Positions 1 to 8,531 are shown, numbered from the stretch's first letter. The stretch: DNA of 41,374 bases from Edaphobacter aggregans (GCA_022736715.1 DZDJ01000020.1:8402-49775), one strand, 5' to 3'. Notes: a model not told the origin generated them from the letters alone. A program made the numbers and translations.

Positions 1-22
1 ATCCTGCACGGATCCTGCACGG
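1..22. repeat. Two tandem copies of an 11-bp unit
   Basis: The unit ATCCTGCACGG occurs at 1-11 and again at 12-22, followed by ATC. The window edge cuts the array, so the true copy number is unknown. It lies directly upstream of the tRNA promoter. Confidence 0.5.
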
Positions 23-39
23 ATCATGGCAGAAACTGC

Positions 40-45
40 TATACT
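40..45 (+). promoter_or_regulatory. Probable -10 element of the tRNA-Glu promoter
   Basis: TATACT differs from the sigma-70 consensus at one base and lies 40 bases before the mature tRNA 5' end. A -35 element is weak: TGCACG at 16-21 gives an 18-bp spacer. The call rests mainly on the -10 element and its position. Confidence 0.4.
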
Positions 46-85
46 GACCGGGGTGCTGCCAGTTTGTAGTAACTCCTTCCAGAAC

Positions 86-162
86 GGCGCTATGGTGTAA
101 CTGGTTAACACGCTGCCCTCTCAAGGCAGAGAGTTCGGGTTCGATCCCCGATAGCGCTACCA
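86..162 (+). tRNA. tRNA-Glu (anticodon CTC)
   Basis: A complete cloverleaf can be folded. The acceptor stem is GGCGCTA/TAGCGCT (first pair G-U). The D stem is GTGT/ACAC, the anticodon stem CTGCC/GGCAG and the T stem TCGGG/CCCGA with loop TTCGATC. The seven-base anticodon loop CTCTCAA gives anticodon CTC, which reads GAG. Discriminator A159 is followed by an encoded CCA at 160-162. The stem and loop resemble known bacterial tRNA-Glu. A T-rich stretch at 166-171 follows the gene. No integrase or attachment site is visible next to it. Confidence 0.93.
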
Positions 163-296
163 AAATTTTTCCATCCCGGCTCTTCCTTTTTGCATCGGGT
201 GCTGCGTTGCGCGCTGCGCCCGCTCCTCTGCCATACCTGCTTTCCGGATGGGATAATGGAGTTCGTTTGCATTTGCCGGAAAGGACCAGGGACCCG

Positions 297-944
297 ATGG
301 ATTTTGAGGTTGCAAAGCTGCAGACGCGCCAGGTGTATAACCTGATGATCGGCATGATTACCCCGCGGCCGATCGCGCTGATCACCAGTCAGGACGAGCA
401 TGGGCAGATCAATGCGGCCCCTTTCAGCGCATTCAACTACTTTTGCACAGACCCGCCCATTGTCGGCGTTGGGGTCACGAACCGCCCGGAGGCTGTCACA
501 GTGCCCAAGGACACGGCGCACAACATCCGCCGCACGCATGAGTTTGTGGTGAATGTGGTTACGGAGGACATCCTGCGCAAGATGAACATCTGCGCAACGG
601 ATTTTCCCGCTGAAGTGAATGAATTGGAAATGGCCGGATTCACCACCGCGCCCTCCATGATGGTCAAGGTACCGCGCATCCGCGAGGCCCATGCCTCGCT
701 GGAGTGCCGCGAATACACCACGATGGAGATTGGCAACTCGCGCATCATTCTGGGGCAGGTGGTGGCCATACGTGTGGACGACCAGTTCGTTGATCCGTCC
801 GGCCCTTACATCAAGGCCGAGGAGTTGCACACCATTGGCCGCATGAACGGCCTGGGCAACTACGTGCGCACGCGCGACGCTTTCCTGAACGTTCCCCGGA
901 TTCCTTACAAAAAATGGCTCGAAGGCGAGCGCGGCGAAGAGTAG
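297..944 (+). CDS. Flavin reductase-like domain protein (FMN-binding split barrel)
   Basis: This 215-residue protein belongs to the flavin-reductase-like family, which binds FMN in a split beta-barrel and often supplies reduced flavin or acts as a small oxidoreductase. Supporting features are the N-terminal stretch ITPRPIALIT, the following NAAPFSAFN segment, and the later GVGVTNRP region, all typical of the family. The natural substrate cannot be read from sequence. The reading frame stays open back to 207, but ATG297 is preferred because GGAAAGGA lies 11 bases upstream and family homology begins just after it. The gene stands alone between tRNA-Glu and the convergent arginine operon and shares a hairpin with the operon's end. 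Confidence 0.82.
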   Translation: MDFEVAKLQTRQVYNLMIGMITPRPIALITSQDEHGQINAAPFSAFNYFCTDPPIVGVGVTNRPEAVTVPKDTAHNIRRTHEFVVNVVTEDILRKMNICATDFPAEVNELEMAGFTTAPSMMVKVPRIREAHASLECREYTTMEIGNSRIILGQVVAIRVDDQFVDPSGPYIKAEELHTIGRMNGLGNYVRTRDAFLNVPRIPYKKWLEGERGEE

Positions 945-950
945 AAACAA

Positions 951-986
951 CACAGCCCGTCTTCTGGGAAAAGAAAACGGGCTGTG
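951..986 (-). terminator. Terminator of the arginine operon (shared convergent hairpin)
   Basis: A perfect 10-bp stem (CACAGCCCGT at 951-960 with ACGGGCTGTG at 977-986) has a 16-base loop. On the minus strand it is followed by TTGTTTCT, a usable U-tract, so it best serves the arg operon. On the plus strand no T-run follows, so termination of the flavin reductase transcript there would be weaker. Confidence 0.7.
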
Positions 987-1013
987 CTCTCAGAGCTTGA
1001 TTGGCAAGCAGAA

Positions 1014-1550
1014 TTATGTTCCGGTCCTGGTGGTCTCCAACTGCACCAGTTCCGGCTGCTGCAGCTTGTAGGTGCCGAGCACGGCCACTTTTGGCAGCGG
1101 ACCGCGCACCATGGCAATCTCGTCGCAGGCATACAGACGCGGACAGTTCTGGCAGTCCTTGTAAATCTTGTCCGGCATGGCAGTACGGTCGGCCATGCGG
1201 AAGCCGTGATGGAAGAAAAAGTCCGGAATGCGCGTGAACAGGCAGACTGCCGCCACGCTTTGCTCTTCCGCTTCGGCCAGCAGCGCGCGCAGCAGCATGC
1301 CGCCAGCGCCTTTGCCTTTGGCCTCTGGCCGCACAACGATCGAGCGTACTTCCGACAGATGCGGCCCGTAAAGATGCAGCGCGCCACAGCCCATAAAGAC
1401 GCCAGCTTCGGACTCGACCACCGTAAAGTCGCGGATGTTCTCGCAGATCTCCGCGTACGTGCGGCGCAGCAGCGTGCCATCGTGCGAGAGGGAACTGATC
1501 AGGTCGAAAATGTTGGTTGCATCCGGCAGACGCGCTTTACGCGAGTGCAT
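1014..1550 (-). CDS. argA: GNAT N-acetyltransferase, probable stand-alone N-acetylglutamate synthase
   Basis: This 178-residue GNAT enzyme probably transfers acetyl from acetyl-CoA to glutamate, the first step of arginine synthesis. The acetyl-CoA motif is RPEAKGKGAG at residues 74-83. A cysteine cluster (C133, C136, C142) near the C-terminus resembles the short ArgA type also found fused to ArgH in some gammaproteobacteria. The start is well placed: AGGAGG lies 5 bases before ATG1550. It is the last gene of the operon and overlaps argH by 14 bases, which suggests translational coupling. GNAT family membership is clear. Substrate assignment rests on context and resemblance; another GNAT function remains possible. 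Confidence 0.8.
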   Translation of the reverse strand: MHSRKARLPDATNIFDLISSLSHDGTLLRRTYAEICENIRDFTVVESEAGVFMGCGALHLYGPHLSEVRSIVVRPEAKGKGAGGMLLRALLAEAEEQSVAAVCLFTRIPDFFFHHGFRMADRTAMPDKIYKDCQNCPRLYACDEIAMVRGPLPKVAVLGTYKLQQPELVQLETTRTGT

Positions 1551-2952
1551 AGGTGCCTCCTGCGGTAGAAATCAACGCCACGCGCTCTTTGGCAGTGGCA
1601 AGGGCAGTTTTTACGCGGGCGGTTGCCGTGCCGCCAATCACGTCGTGGCAGTCCAGCGTGGCCTGCAGCGTGACGGCCGGGAAGAAGTCCTCGGCAAACT
1701 CGTCGCCAAACTGCTTCAACTCCTCGAGTGGCAGGTCTCCCAGTTCGCAGCCTTTTTCCAGTGCATAGCGGACAGCATTGCCGACCTTCTCATGCGCTTT
1801 GCGGAAGGCAACGCCCTTGTGCACCAGATACGTCGCCGCAGCCATGGCATTCAGAAAGCCAAGCTGCGAAGCGGCAAACATCTGCTCGTAACGGAAGCGG
1901 AGCGCACGCGTAAAGCCCGGCAGCACGGCCAGCATGCCGCGCATGGTGTCAGCCGCGTCGAAGGCCGGTTCCTGCCCTTCCTGAAGGTCTTTGTTGTAAG
2001 CCAATGGGAGCCCTTTGATTAACATCATCAAAGAATTGGACGCGCCAAGCAAGCGCCCGCTTTTGCCGCGGATCAACTCCGTCAAGTCCGGATTTTTCTT
2101 CTGTGGCATTGCGCTGGAGCCCGTGGCAAAGCGCTCCGGCAGATCAAGGAAGCCGAACTCCGCCGTGGAGTACAGCGTCAGTTCTTCCGCAAAGCGGCTG
2201 ATGTGCAGCCCCAGTTGCGCCAGCGTTTGTGTAAACTCCACCGCAAAGTCACGGTCGCTGGTGGCGTCCATGGAGTTGTACGTCGGTCCATCGAAATCCA
2301 GCGCTTTGGCGGCAATGGTGCGGTCCAGCGCCAACGTTGCGCCAGCCACGGCCCCCGAACCCAGCGGGCACAGGTTCAGCCGCTTGCGGCAGTCGGCCAG
2401 GCGGTCCGCATCACGCAGCAGCATCTCTACATACGCCAGCAGCCAATGCGCCACCAGCACCGGCTCCGCGCGTTGCAGGTGCGTATAGGAAGGCATCACC
2501 GCATCACCGGCACTTTCTGCCTGCTCGATCAGTGCAGTCAGCCAATTCTTGAGCGCAGCGGTAATGGCGTCGATCTGTCCGCGCACAAAAAGGCGCATGT
2601 CAGTCGCAATCTGCTCGTTGCGGCTGCGGCCGGTGTGCAGCTTCAGTGCCAGCGGGCCAATCTCTTCGGTCAGCGTCAGTTCCACAAAGTGGTGGATGTC
2701 CTCGGCCACTTCATTGGAACGCAGCCAGGCATCGCCCAGGGAGTCTGCCTTCGCGGCAATGGCCGCAAGCCCGCGCTCGATGGTTGCCAGTTCGTCCGCC
2801 GACAGAATGCCAGCGGCTGCAATCATCTTTGCGTGGGCTGTGCTGGCGGCCAGCTCCTGTGGCAGCAGCCGCCAGTCAAACGGGAAGGACCGCTGCCAGC
2901 GCTCGAACTCAGCGTCGAGTGGTTCGCGGAAGCGGCCAGACCACATCTTCAC
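1537..2952 (-). CDS. argH: Argininosuccinate lyase
   Basis: This enzyme cleaves argininosuccinate to arginine and fumarate, the last step of arginine synthesis. The 471-residue length is normal for the family. Fumarase/aspartase-superfamily motifs are present: HTGRSRNE (106-113), THLQ (157-160), TSDRDF (231-236) and the signature loop GSSAMPQKKNP (278-288), which contains the catalytic serine. GTG2952 is chosen as start because AGAGG lies about 7 bases upstream; it overlaps the argG stop as GTGA. ATG2946, two codons later, is the alternative, at a longer spacing of about 13. It lies between argG and the argA-like gene and overlaps both. Confidence 0.97.
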   Translation of the reverse strand: MKMWSGRFREPLDAEFERWQRSFPFDWRLLPQELAASTAHAKMIAAAGILSADELATIERGLAAIAAKADSLGDAWLRSNEVAEDIHHFVELTLTEEIGPLALKLHTGRSRNEQIATDMRLFVRGQIDAITAALKNWLTALIEQAESAGDAVMPSYTHLQRAEPVLVAHWLLAYVEMLLRDADRLADCRKRLNLCPLGSGAVAGATLALDRTIAAKALDFDGPTYNSMDATSDRDFAVEFTQTLAQLGLHISRFAEELTLYSTAEFGFLDLPERFATGSSAMPQKKNPDLTELIRGKSGRLLGASNSLMMLIKGLPLAYNKDLQEGQEPAFDAADTMRGMLAVLPGFTRALRFRYEQMFAASQLGFLNAMAAATYLVHKGVAFRKAHEKVGNAVRYALEKGCELGDLPLEELKQFGDEFAEDFFPAVTLQATLDCHDVIGGTATARVKTALATAKERVALISTAGGTYALA

Positions 2953-4166
2953 TTCACTACCTCTTTCTTTTGCTGTTGCAGCAGCCGTGCGCGGGTGCGG
3001 GCCGGCAGGCCAAGAATCTTGATGAAGCCGGCAGCATCCTTCTGGTCGTAGCTTTCGCCCATCGTGAACGACGAGAGGTCCGTGGAGTAGAGCGAGAACG
3101 GCGAAATGCGGCTGACGACGTTGATGTTGCCCTTGTAGAGCGAGAGCTTCACCGTGCCGGTCACATTCTGCGCCGTGTGTTCAAAGAAGGCATTCAGCGA
3201 TTCGCGCAGCGGCGTGAACCACAGGCCGAAGTAGACAACTTCGGCAAACTTGAGCGCCAGCGACTCCTTGAAGTGCGCCACTTCGCGGTCCAGCGTCAGT
3301 GCTTCCAGCTCGCGCAGTGCGTTCAGAATCAGCGTGCCGCCCGGCGTCTCATAGCAGCCGCGGCTCTTCATGCCGACGAAGCGGTTTTCCACCAGGTCGA
3401 TGCGGCCAATGGCATTGCGCGCGCCGATCTCGTTCAGCAGCTCCACCAGTTGCACCGGCTCCAGTGTCTGTCCATCCACGGAGACAGGAATGCTGTTCTC
3501 AAAGCCAATTTCGACGAACTCTTCGCGGTCCGGAGCCTCCTGCGGAGACTTCGTCCAGGTCCACGTTGTCGGCAACGCCTGCTGGTCGGTGGTTTCCAGT
3601 TCGCCGCCTTCGTGGCTCACATGCCACAGGTTGCGGTCGCGCGAGTAGATTTTGGCGCGGCTGGCAGCCACCGGCACATTGTGCGCTTCGGCGTAGTCCA
3701 GGCAGTCCTCGCGGCTCTTCAGGTCCCATTCACGCCACGGGGCGATGACCTTCAGCTCCGGCGCCAGCGCCTGGAAGGCATGCTCAAAACGCACCTGGTC
3801 GTTGCCCTTGCCGGTGCAGCCGTGGGCCACAGCCGTTGCGCCTTCTTCCAGCGCCACCAGCACCTGATGCTTGGCAATTACCGGGCGGGCAATGGAAGTG
3901 CCCAGCAGATACTTGTGCTCATACACAGCGCCTGCGCGCACAGTGGGATAAACGTACTCGCGCAGAAACTCCTCGCGCAGATCGCGGACGATGACCTTCT
4001 TTGCGCCAGTAGCATACGCCTTGGCGACCACCTCGTCGATGTCCTCCCCCTGGCCCACATCGGCCACAAACGCGATTACATCGTAGCCGTAATTTTCATT
4101 GAGCCACGGAATGATGATGGAGGTGTCGAGTCCTCCCGAATATGCCAGTACAACTTTCTCTGCCAT
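2949..4166 (-). CDS. argG: Argininosuccinate synthase
   Basis: This enzyme joins citrulline and aspartate at the cost of ATP to make argininosuccinate. The PP-loop AYSGGLDTS (residues 8-16) binds ATP, and the 405-residue length is normal. The start ATG4166 is preceded by AGAGGGAG at good spacing. argG is the only gene of the operon separated from its upstream neighbour by a real gap: 106 bases after argF, holding two hairpins. Its 3' end overlaps the argH start by four bases. Confidence 0.97.
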   Translation of the reverse strand: MAEKVVLAYSGGLDTSIIIPWLNENYGYDVIAFVADVGQGEDIDEVVAKAYATGAKKVIVRDLREEFLREYVYPTVRAGAVYEHKYLLGTSIARPVIAKHQVLVALEEGATAVAHGCTGKGNDQVRFEHAFQALAPELKVIAPWREWDLKSREDCLDYAEAHNVPVAASRAKIYSRDRNLWHVSHEGGELETTDQQALPTTWTWTKSPQEAPDREEFVEIGFENSIPVSVDGQTLEPVQLVELLNEIGARNAIGRIDLVENRFVGMKSRGCYETPGGTLILNALRELEALTLDREVAHFKESLALKFAEVVYFGLWFTPLRESLNAFFEHTAQNVTGTVKLSLYKGNINVVSRISPFSLYSTDLSSFTMGESYDQKDAAGFIKILGLPARTRARLLQQQKKEVVK

Positions 4167-4200
4167 GATGCTGCTCCCTCTAAAAAGAATATCTGGAATT

Positions 4201-4262
4201 GAACCCGAATGCGGGTTCCGATGCGGGGCCGGGTGCCCCAGGTCTCACCCTGGAGACCTGGG
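4201..4262 (-). other. Two intergenic hairpins between argF and argG
   Basis: Reading the minus strand, a perfect 10-bp stem with a 6-base loop (4237-4262) is followed by a 7-bp stem with a 4-base loop (4201-4218: GAACCCG, AATG, CGGGTTC). Neither has a U-tract, so they do not look like intrinsic terminators. An mRNA processing or stability role is an inference. GGGGC/GCCCC at 4225-4239 could form a competing fold. Confidence 0.5.
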
Positions 4263-4272
4263 AATGAATTTC

Positions 4273-5334
4273 TCAGCTCCTGCGGCGCGAGGGCAGTTCC
4301 TTCACTCCGCCCAGCAACATCAGAATCAGCGCTTTCTGTGCGTGCATCCGGTTTTCCGCCTGGTCGAAGACGATCGACTGCGGGCCATCCAGCACCGCGT
4401 CTGTCACCTCCGCATTGCGATGCGCTGGCAGGCAGTGCAGAAACACCGCGTGCGGCGCGGCCAGCGACATCAGCTTCTCATTGACCTGATACGGCGCAAA
4501 GATCGGTGCACGCTTGGTGGCCTCGTGCTCAAAGCCCATGCTGGTGCATACATCCGTGTAGATCGCGTCCGCGCCTTCGGCAGCCTTCACCGCATCGTGC
4601 GTCAGCGCAATGCTGCCGCCGGTCGACTCGGCAATCTCAATGGCCTGTGCCACAATGTCGAGCTTCGGAGCATATCCCTTTGGCGTCGCCACGGTGCAAT
4701 GCGCGCCAAGCTGTGCCGCGGTCAGAATCAGCGAGTGGCACACGTTGTTGCCATCGCCCACGTACACAAACTTCAGTCCGCGCACCGAGCCGAACTTTTC
4801 TTCCAGCGTAAAGAAGTCCGCCAGCGCCTGGCAGGGATGCTCATAGTCGCTCAGCGCATTGATGACTGGCACGCGCGCGTAGGAGGCCATCTCCGTGATG
4901 GTTTCATGCGCGTAGGTGCGCAGCACGACCACATCCATCCAGCGCTCCAGATTGCGCGACATATCGGCCAGCGACTCACGCTCGCCCAGCGGCGACTGCG
5001 TCTGGTCCACAAAAATCGCGTTGCCGCCCAGCGTGTTGATGGCCGTCTCAAAAGTGAGCCGTGTGCGCAGCGACGCTTTCTCAAAGAACATCACCATCTG
5101 CTTGGCGTCGAGCGCGCGGCGAAAGTCCTCCGGGTGCGCTTTTACGGCGTGCGCCAGTTCCATGATTGCCGTCGTTTCCTGTACGGAAAGATCGGCAATC
5201 GAGCAAAGATCGCGGCCCATCAGGGAGTCCGCTGCAGCTGCGAAGCTGTCTTCCGACAAGGCGACAGACGATGTCTGTACGGCCGGCTTTGAGCGCATGG
5301 CCTTCGCATTCATAATGATGGTCTTGCTAGCCAT
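4273..5334 (-). CDS. argF: Ornithine carbamoyltransferase
   Basis: This enzyme transfers carbamoyl phosphate to ornithine to give citrulline. The ornithine-type signature HCLPAHRN followed by EVTD is clear and argues against the N-acetylornithine type, which has HCLPxRR. Two motifs deviate: the carbamoyl-phosphate loop reads SLRTR rather than STRTR, and the ornithine loop reads DVCTSMG rather than DVWxSMG. ATG5334 is chosen over ATG5340 because AGGAGG (5343-5348) is 8 bases from it and only 2 from the other. The N-terminus is about 38 residues longer than usual; an internal ATG5220 would give a standard length but lacks a ribosome binding site. The gene overlaps argD. Confidence 0.94.
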   Translation of the reverse strand: MASKTIIMNAKAMRSKPAVQTSSVALSEDSFAAAADSLMGRDLCSIADLSVQETTAIMELAHAVKAHPEDFRRALDAKQMVMFFEKASLRTRLTFETAINTLGGNAIFVDQTQSPLGERESLADMSRNLERWMDVVVLRTYAHETITEMASYARVPVINALSDYEHPCQALADFFTLEEKFGSVRGLKFVYVGDGNNVCHSLILTAAQLGAHCTVATPKGYAPKLDIVAQAIEIAESTGGSIALTHDAVKAAEGADAIYTDVCTSMGFEHEATKRAPIFAPYQVNEKLMSLAAPHAVFLHCLPAHRNAEVTDAVLDGPQSIVFDQAENRMHAQKALILMLLGGVKELPSRRRS

Positions 5335-6577
5335 TGGCATGTCCTCCTGCCAGCACGGTGCTGGCCTGGCTGGTGGTCTGTTTCAGAATTTCGTCCAGCG
5401 CTGTCACGGCAATATCCACGTGCTTGCGCTCAAGAATGTACGGCGGCAGGAAGCGCAACACCGTTTCGCTGGTGCGGTTCAGCAGGATGTGCCGCTCCAT
5501 CATCTTTGCGGCAACGGCCTTGGCCAGGTCGGCCGAGTTCAACTCCACGCCAATCATCAGTCCCAGGCCGCGCACATCCACAATGGAGGTGTGATGTGTC
5601 GCCAGCCCATGCAGTTGCTCGCGGAAGTAGCTGCCCACCTCCGTCACATGCGCCAGCAGGTTCTGCTGCTGCATGTGGTCGATCACGGCAACCGCCACTG
5701 CGCAGGCCAGAGGCCCGCCGCCAAAGGTGGTGCCGTGCATGCCCGGAGTCATCGCGCGGGCAGCTTCTTCCGTGCACAGCATGGCGCCAATCGGAATGCC
5801 CCCCGCCAGCGGCTTGGCCAGCGTGGTAATGTCCGGCTGAATGCCCAGGTGCTGGTACGAGCACCACTTTCCCGTGCGGCCCATGCCCGCCTGAATCTCA
5901 TCCACCAGCAGCAGTGCTCCGGTGGAGTTGCAAAGCTCGCGCGCCGTCGCCAGAAACTCCCGCGAGGCCACATGAATGCCGCCTTCGCCCTGCACCACTT
6001 CCAGCCCGATCGCGCAGAACTCCTCCGAGAACTTTGCCCTGAGGTCGTCAACATCATTGAACCCGACAAACTCCACTCCCGGCACCAGTGGCCCAAATGG
6101 CTCACGGTACATTGCCTTGTGCGTAGTGGAAACCGAGCCCATCGTGCGGCCATGGAAGCTGTGGCTCATCGCCAGAATCTTTGTGCCGGTCTTTTTGCCT
6201 TCACTGCGCAGCAGGGCAGAGTGCGCGCGGGCCAGCTTCAGCGCCGCCTCCCAGGCCTCCGTTCCGGTGTTGGAAAGGAAGACGCGGTCCAGCCCGGTAA
6301 TTTCCGTCAGCCGCAGCGCCAGTTCTGCCTGGCCTTCATGGAAGAACAGGTTTGAGATGTGCAGCAGCTTCTTGCTCTGCGCGGCAATGGCATCTTCAAT
6401 CACCGGATGCCCATAGCCCAGCGCATTCACGCCGATGCCGCCCAGCAGGTCCAGATAGTTGTCGCCCTGCTCATCCGTCAGATAAACGCCTTTTCCGCCA
6501 GTAAAGAGCACCGGATGCCGTTCATAGGTTTGCAGCAGCAGCTTTGCTTCGGCTGCCTGAATCGATGCGAGCTTCAT
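5327..6577 (-). CDS. argD: Acetylornithine aminotransferase (class III, PLP-dependent)
   Basis: This enzyme interconverts N-acetylglutamate semialdehyde and N-acetylornithine using PLP. Class-III features include the SNTGTEAWEAALKLAR segment, the Asp of LLVDEIQAG that contacts the PLP ring nitrogen, and the PLP lysine in LAKPLAGG. At 416 residues it is slightly longer than the usual 395-405. The frame is open to 6619, but ATG6577 is supported by GGAGGTG upstream and by the ATGA overlap with the argB stop. It may also act on succinylornithine or ornithine, as family members do. Confidence 0.95.
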   Translation of the reverse strand: MKLASIQAAEAKLLLQTYERHPVLFTGGKGVYLTDEQGDNYLDLLGGIGVNALGYGHPVIEDAIAAQSKKLLHISNLFFHEGQAELALRLTEITGLDRVFLSNTGTEAWEAALKLARAHSALLRSEGKKTGTKILAMSHSFHGRTMGSVSTTHKAMYREPFGPLVPGVEFVGFNDVDDLRAKFSEEFCAIGLEVVQGEGGIHVASREFLATARELCNSTGALLLVDEIQAGMGRTGKWCSYQHLGIQPDITTLAKPLAGGIPIGAMLCTEEAARAMTPGMHGTTFGGGPLACAVAVAVIDHMQQQNLLAHVTEVGSYFREQLHGLATHHTSIVDVRGLGLMIGVELNSADLAKAVAAKMMERHILLNRTSETVLRFLPPYILERKHVDIAVTALDEILKQTTSQASTVLAGGHANG

Positions 6578-7356
6578 GCCACCATCACCTCCGTTCCATG
6601 ATTGACGCGCGAACTGCACAAATCGGGGAGTACGTTGGCCGCTTCCGCCGGCAGAATCCGTACCCGCTTCACGCCCTGACGCAGCGCATCCCGGCAGGCG
6701 CCCAGCTTGGGCAACATGCCGCCAGAGATGATGGCCGCCTTGGTCAGCTCCGGAATTTCGCTGATGCTCAGCCAGCGCATCACTTCGCCATTGGCCCCGC
6801 GCACGCCCGGCACATCCGTCAAAAAGACCAGCGCATCCGCATTGCAGGCCACCGCGCAGGCCGAGGCCATCTCGTCCGCGTTGATGTTGTAGTACTCGCC
6901 ATCAAAGCCCAGCGCGATCGACGAGATTACCGGCACCGCGCCCATTGCCCAGATGGCTTCCAGCCAGCGCGGATCGGCCGAGGCGATTTCACCCACAAAG
7001 CCCAGGTCCGGAGTCGTCTTCTTCTTGCGCGCGCGGAAGGCGTGCCCATCGCCGCCGGCCAGACCAACAGCGGGCTGTCCCAGCGCTCCAAGCGCTGCCA
7101 CCAGCGATTTGTTCACGCGGCCCGCCAGCACCATCAGCGCCGTATCGCGTGTTTCCGCGTCCGTAATTCGCAGGCCTGCGACGAATTCACTTTTCTTGCC
7201 CAACTGCGCCAGCGTGCGCGTCAGTTGCACACCACCACCATGCACCAGCACCACCTGATGGCCATCCTTCACCAGATCGGCCACCGCCTGCATGCAGGTG
7301 CGCAGAATCTCAGGGGTTTCGAGGGCCGCGCCACCCAGCTTGACGACGAACTTCAT
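6574..7356 (-). CDS. argB: Acetylglutamate kinase
   Basis: This amino-acid kinase phosphorylates N-acetylglutamate, the second pathway step. Family marks are the N-terminal VKLGGAAL with its lysine, the HGGG loop, GLRITD, and FLTDVPGV near the nucleotide site. The 260-residue length matches ArgB of the shorter, typically arginine-insensitive type; insensitivity is an inference from the absence of a long N-terminal helix. ATG7356 forms an ATGA overlap with the argC stop and has GGAAGGAC upstream. An open frame extends to 7446 but runs inside argC. Confidence 0.95.
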   Translation of the reverse strand: MKFVVKLGGAALETPEILRTCMQAVADLVKDGHQVVLVHGGGVQLTRTLAQLGKKSEFVAGLRITDAETRDTALMVLAGRVNKSLVAALGALGQPAVGLAGGDGHAFRARKKKTTPDLGFVGEIASADPRWLEAIWAMGAVPVISSIALGFDGEYYNINADEMASACAVACNADALVFLTDVPGVRGANGEVMRWLSISEIPELTKAAIISGGMLPKLGACRDALRQGVKRVRILPAEAANVLPDLCSSRVNHGTEVMVA

Positions 7357-8474
7357 AGGAGTCCTTCCGCTTCGTTCCATCCGCACATCACATTCATGTT
7401 CTGCACCGCCTGTCCGGCGGCGCCCTTCAGCAGGTTGTCCAAGCACGAAACGAGCACCAATCGCCGGCCATCCTTTGCCAGTTCAAAGCCAAGATCGCAG
7501 TAGCTGGTGCGCACGATGTACTGGATCTGAGGCAGATGCGGCGTCCGCCGCACGCGTACCAGAGGGCTGTCTGCATAAAAATTCTCCAGGCAGGCCTGCA
7601 CGGCATCCGGCGTCATGGTGTCCTTCAGTCGCAGATAAATCGTCGACAGAATGCCCCGCGGAACCGGCAGCAGATGCGGCGTGAACTGAATCTGGCTGCT
7701 GCTCAGGTTCAGCTGCTCCAGCAGTTCGCCCGTGTGCCGATGGCCAAAGACCGCATACGCGGAAAAATTGTCCGCCGCATACATAAAGTGCGTTTTCGCC
7801 GTGGGCGCTTTGCCCGCGCCGGAAACGCCGGACTTCGCGTCGCACACAATGCCGTGTTCCAGATCCACCAGTCCGGCGCGCACCAGCGGAGCCAGCGCCA
7901 GAATGATCGAGGTCGAGTAGCAGCCGGGATTGGCAACAATCTGCGCCGTGCGAATCTCAGCCCGATGCAGTTCCGGACTGCCGTATACAGCCTGCTGTTG
8001 CAGCGCGTCCGCCGCTGCCGGGTCAGCATCGTGCAGTTTGTATACCGCACGGTTGGCCTCCTGCCGCAACCGCCACGCACCGCTCAGATCGACCACGCGA
8101 ATACCATGCTGCACCGCCTGCGGCGCCCACTCCCGCGACTGCTCATGCGGCGTAGCCAGAAACAGCACCTCCACGCCTCTTTCCGCCAGCAACTCCCAGC
8201 GAAAGGGAACTACCGGCAGCGACTCCGCGCTGGCATTTTCCGCCAACTGCGGTTGCAGGTCGGTCAGCAGTACCGGCGCGGTTTTTTCCGCTCCCGGCTC
8301 TTCCATACGGCCAAGAAAAACCGGCGTGCGCTCCGCCAGCCGGGGATGGCGCAGCAGCAGCCGCGCCAGTTCGCCGCCGGCATATCCGCTCACGCCTGCC
8401 ACCGCCGTCTGTACTGTGGCGCGCTCCGCAGTGTTCTGCGTCTTTGCTTCTGTCGAAATGGAAAGAGTGCTCAT
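7353..8474 (-). CDS. argC: N-acetyl-gamma-glutamyl-phosphate reductase
   Basis: This NADPH-dependent enzyme reduces N-acetylglutamyl phosphate to the semialdehyde, the third pathway step. The nucleotide-binding turn GVSGYAGGE lies at residues 27-35 and the catalytic cysteine is C185 in NPGCYSTS. The 373-residue length is a little above the usual 345 because of a 20-residue N-terminal tail before the Rossmann fold. It follows argR after 57 bases without a visible terminator or promoter, consistent with cotranscription. Confidence 0.95.
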   Translation of the reverse strand: MSTLSISTEAKTQNTAERATVQTAVAGVSGYAGGELARLLLRHPRLAERTPVFLGRMEEPGAEKTAPVLLTDLQPQLAENASAESLPVVPFRWELLAERGVEVLFLATPHEQSREWAPQAVQHGIRVVDLSGAWRLRQEANRAVYKLHDADPAAADALQQQAVYGSPELHRAEIRTAQIVANPGCYSTSIILALAPLVRAGLVDLEHGIVCDAKSGVSGAGKAPTAKTHFMYAADNFSAYAVFGHRHTGELLEQLNLSSSQIQFTPHLLPVPRGILSTIYLRLKDTMTPDAVQACLENFYADSPLVRVRRTPHLPQIQYIVRTSYCDLGFELAKDGRRLVLVSCLDNLLKGAAGQAVQNMNVMCGWNEAEGLL

Positions 8475-8531
8475 TGCTTCTGATTCCTGCCGGTATCCTG
8501 TTGGACTGCTGTTGGCTGCATTTGTTCCGTG

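Noticed and set aside
1-162. Genomic-island boundary at tRNA-Glu
   Set aside because: No integrase, no repeat of the tRNA 3' end downstream and no change in gene character were seen.
105-953. A 282-codon minus-strand frame overlapping tRNA-Glu and the flavin reductase gene
   Set aside because: It is antisense to a recognised protein and runs through the tRNA; no family resemblance.
4237-4262. Terminator between argF and argG
   Set aside because: The stem is strong but no T-run follows on the minus strand, and argG has no promoter of its own that I can see.
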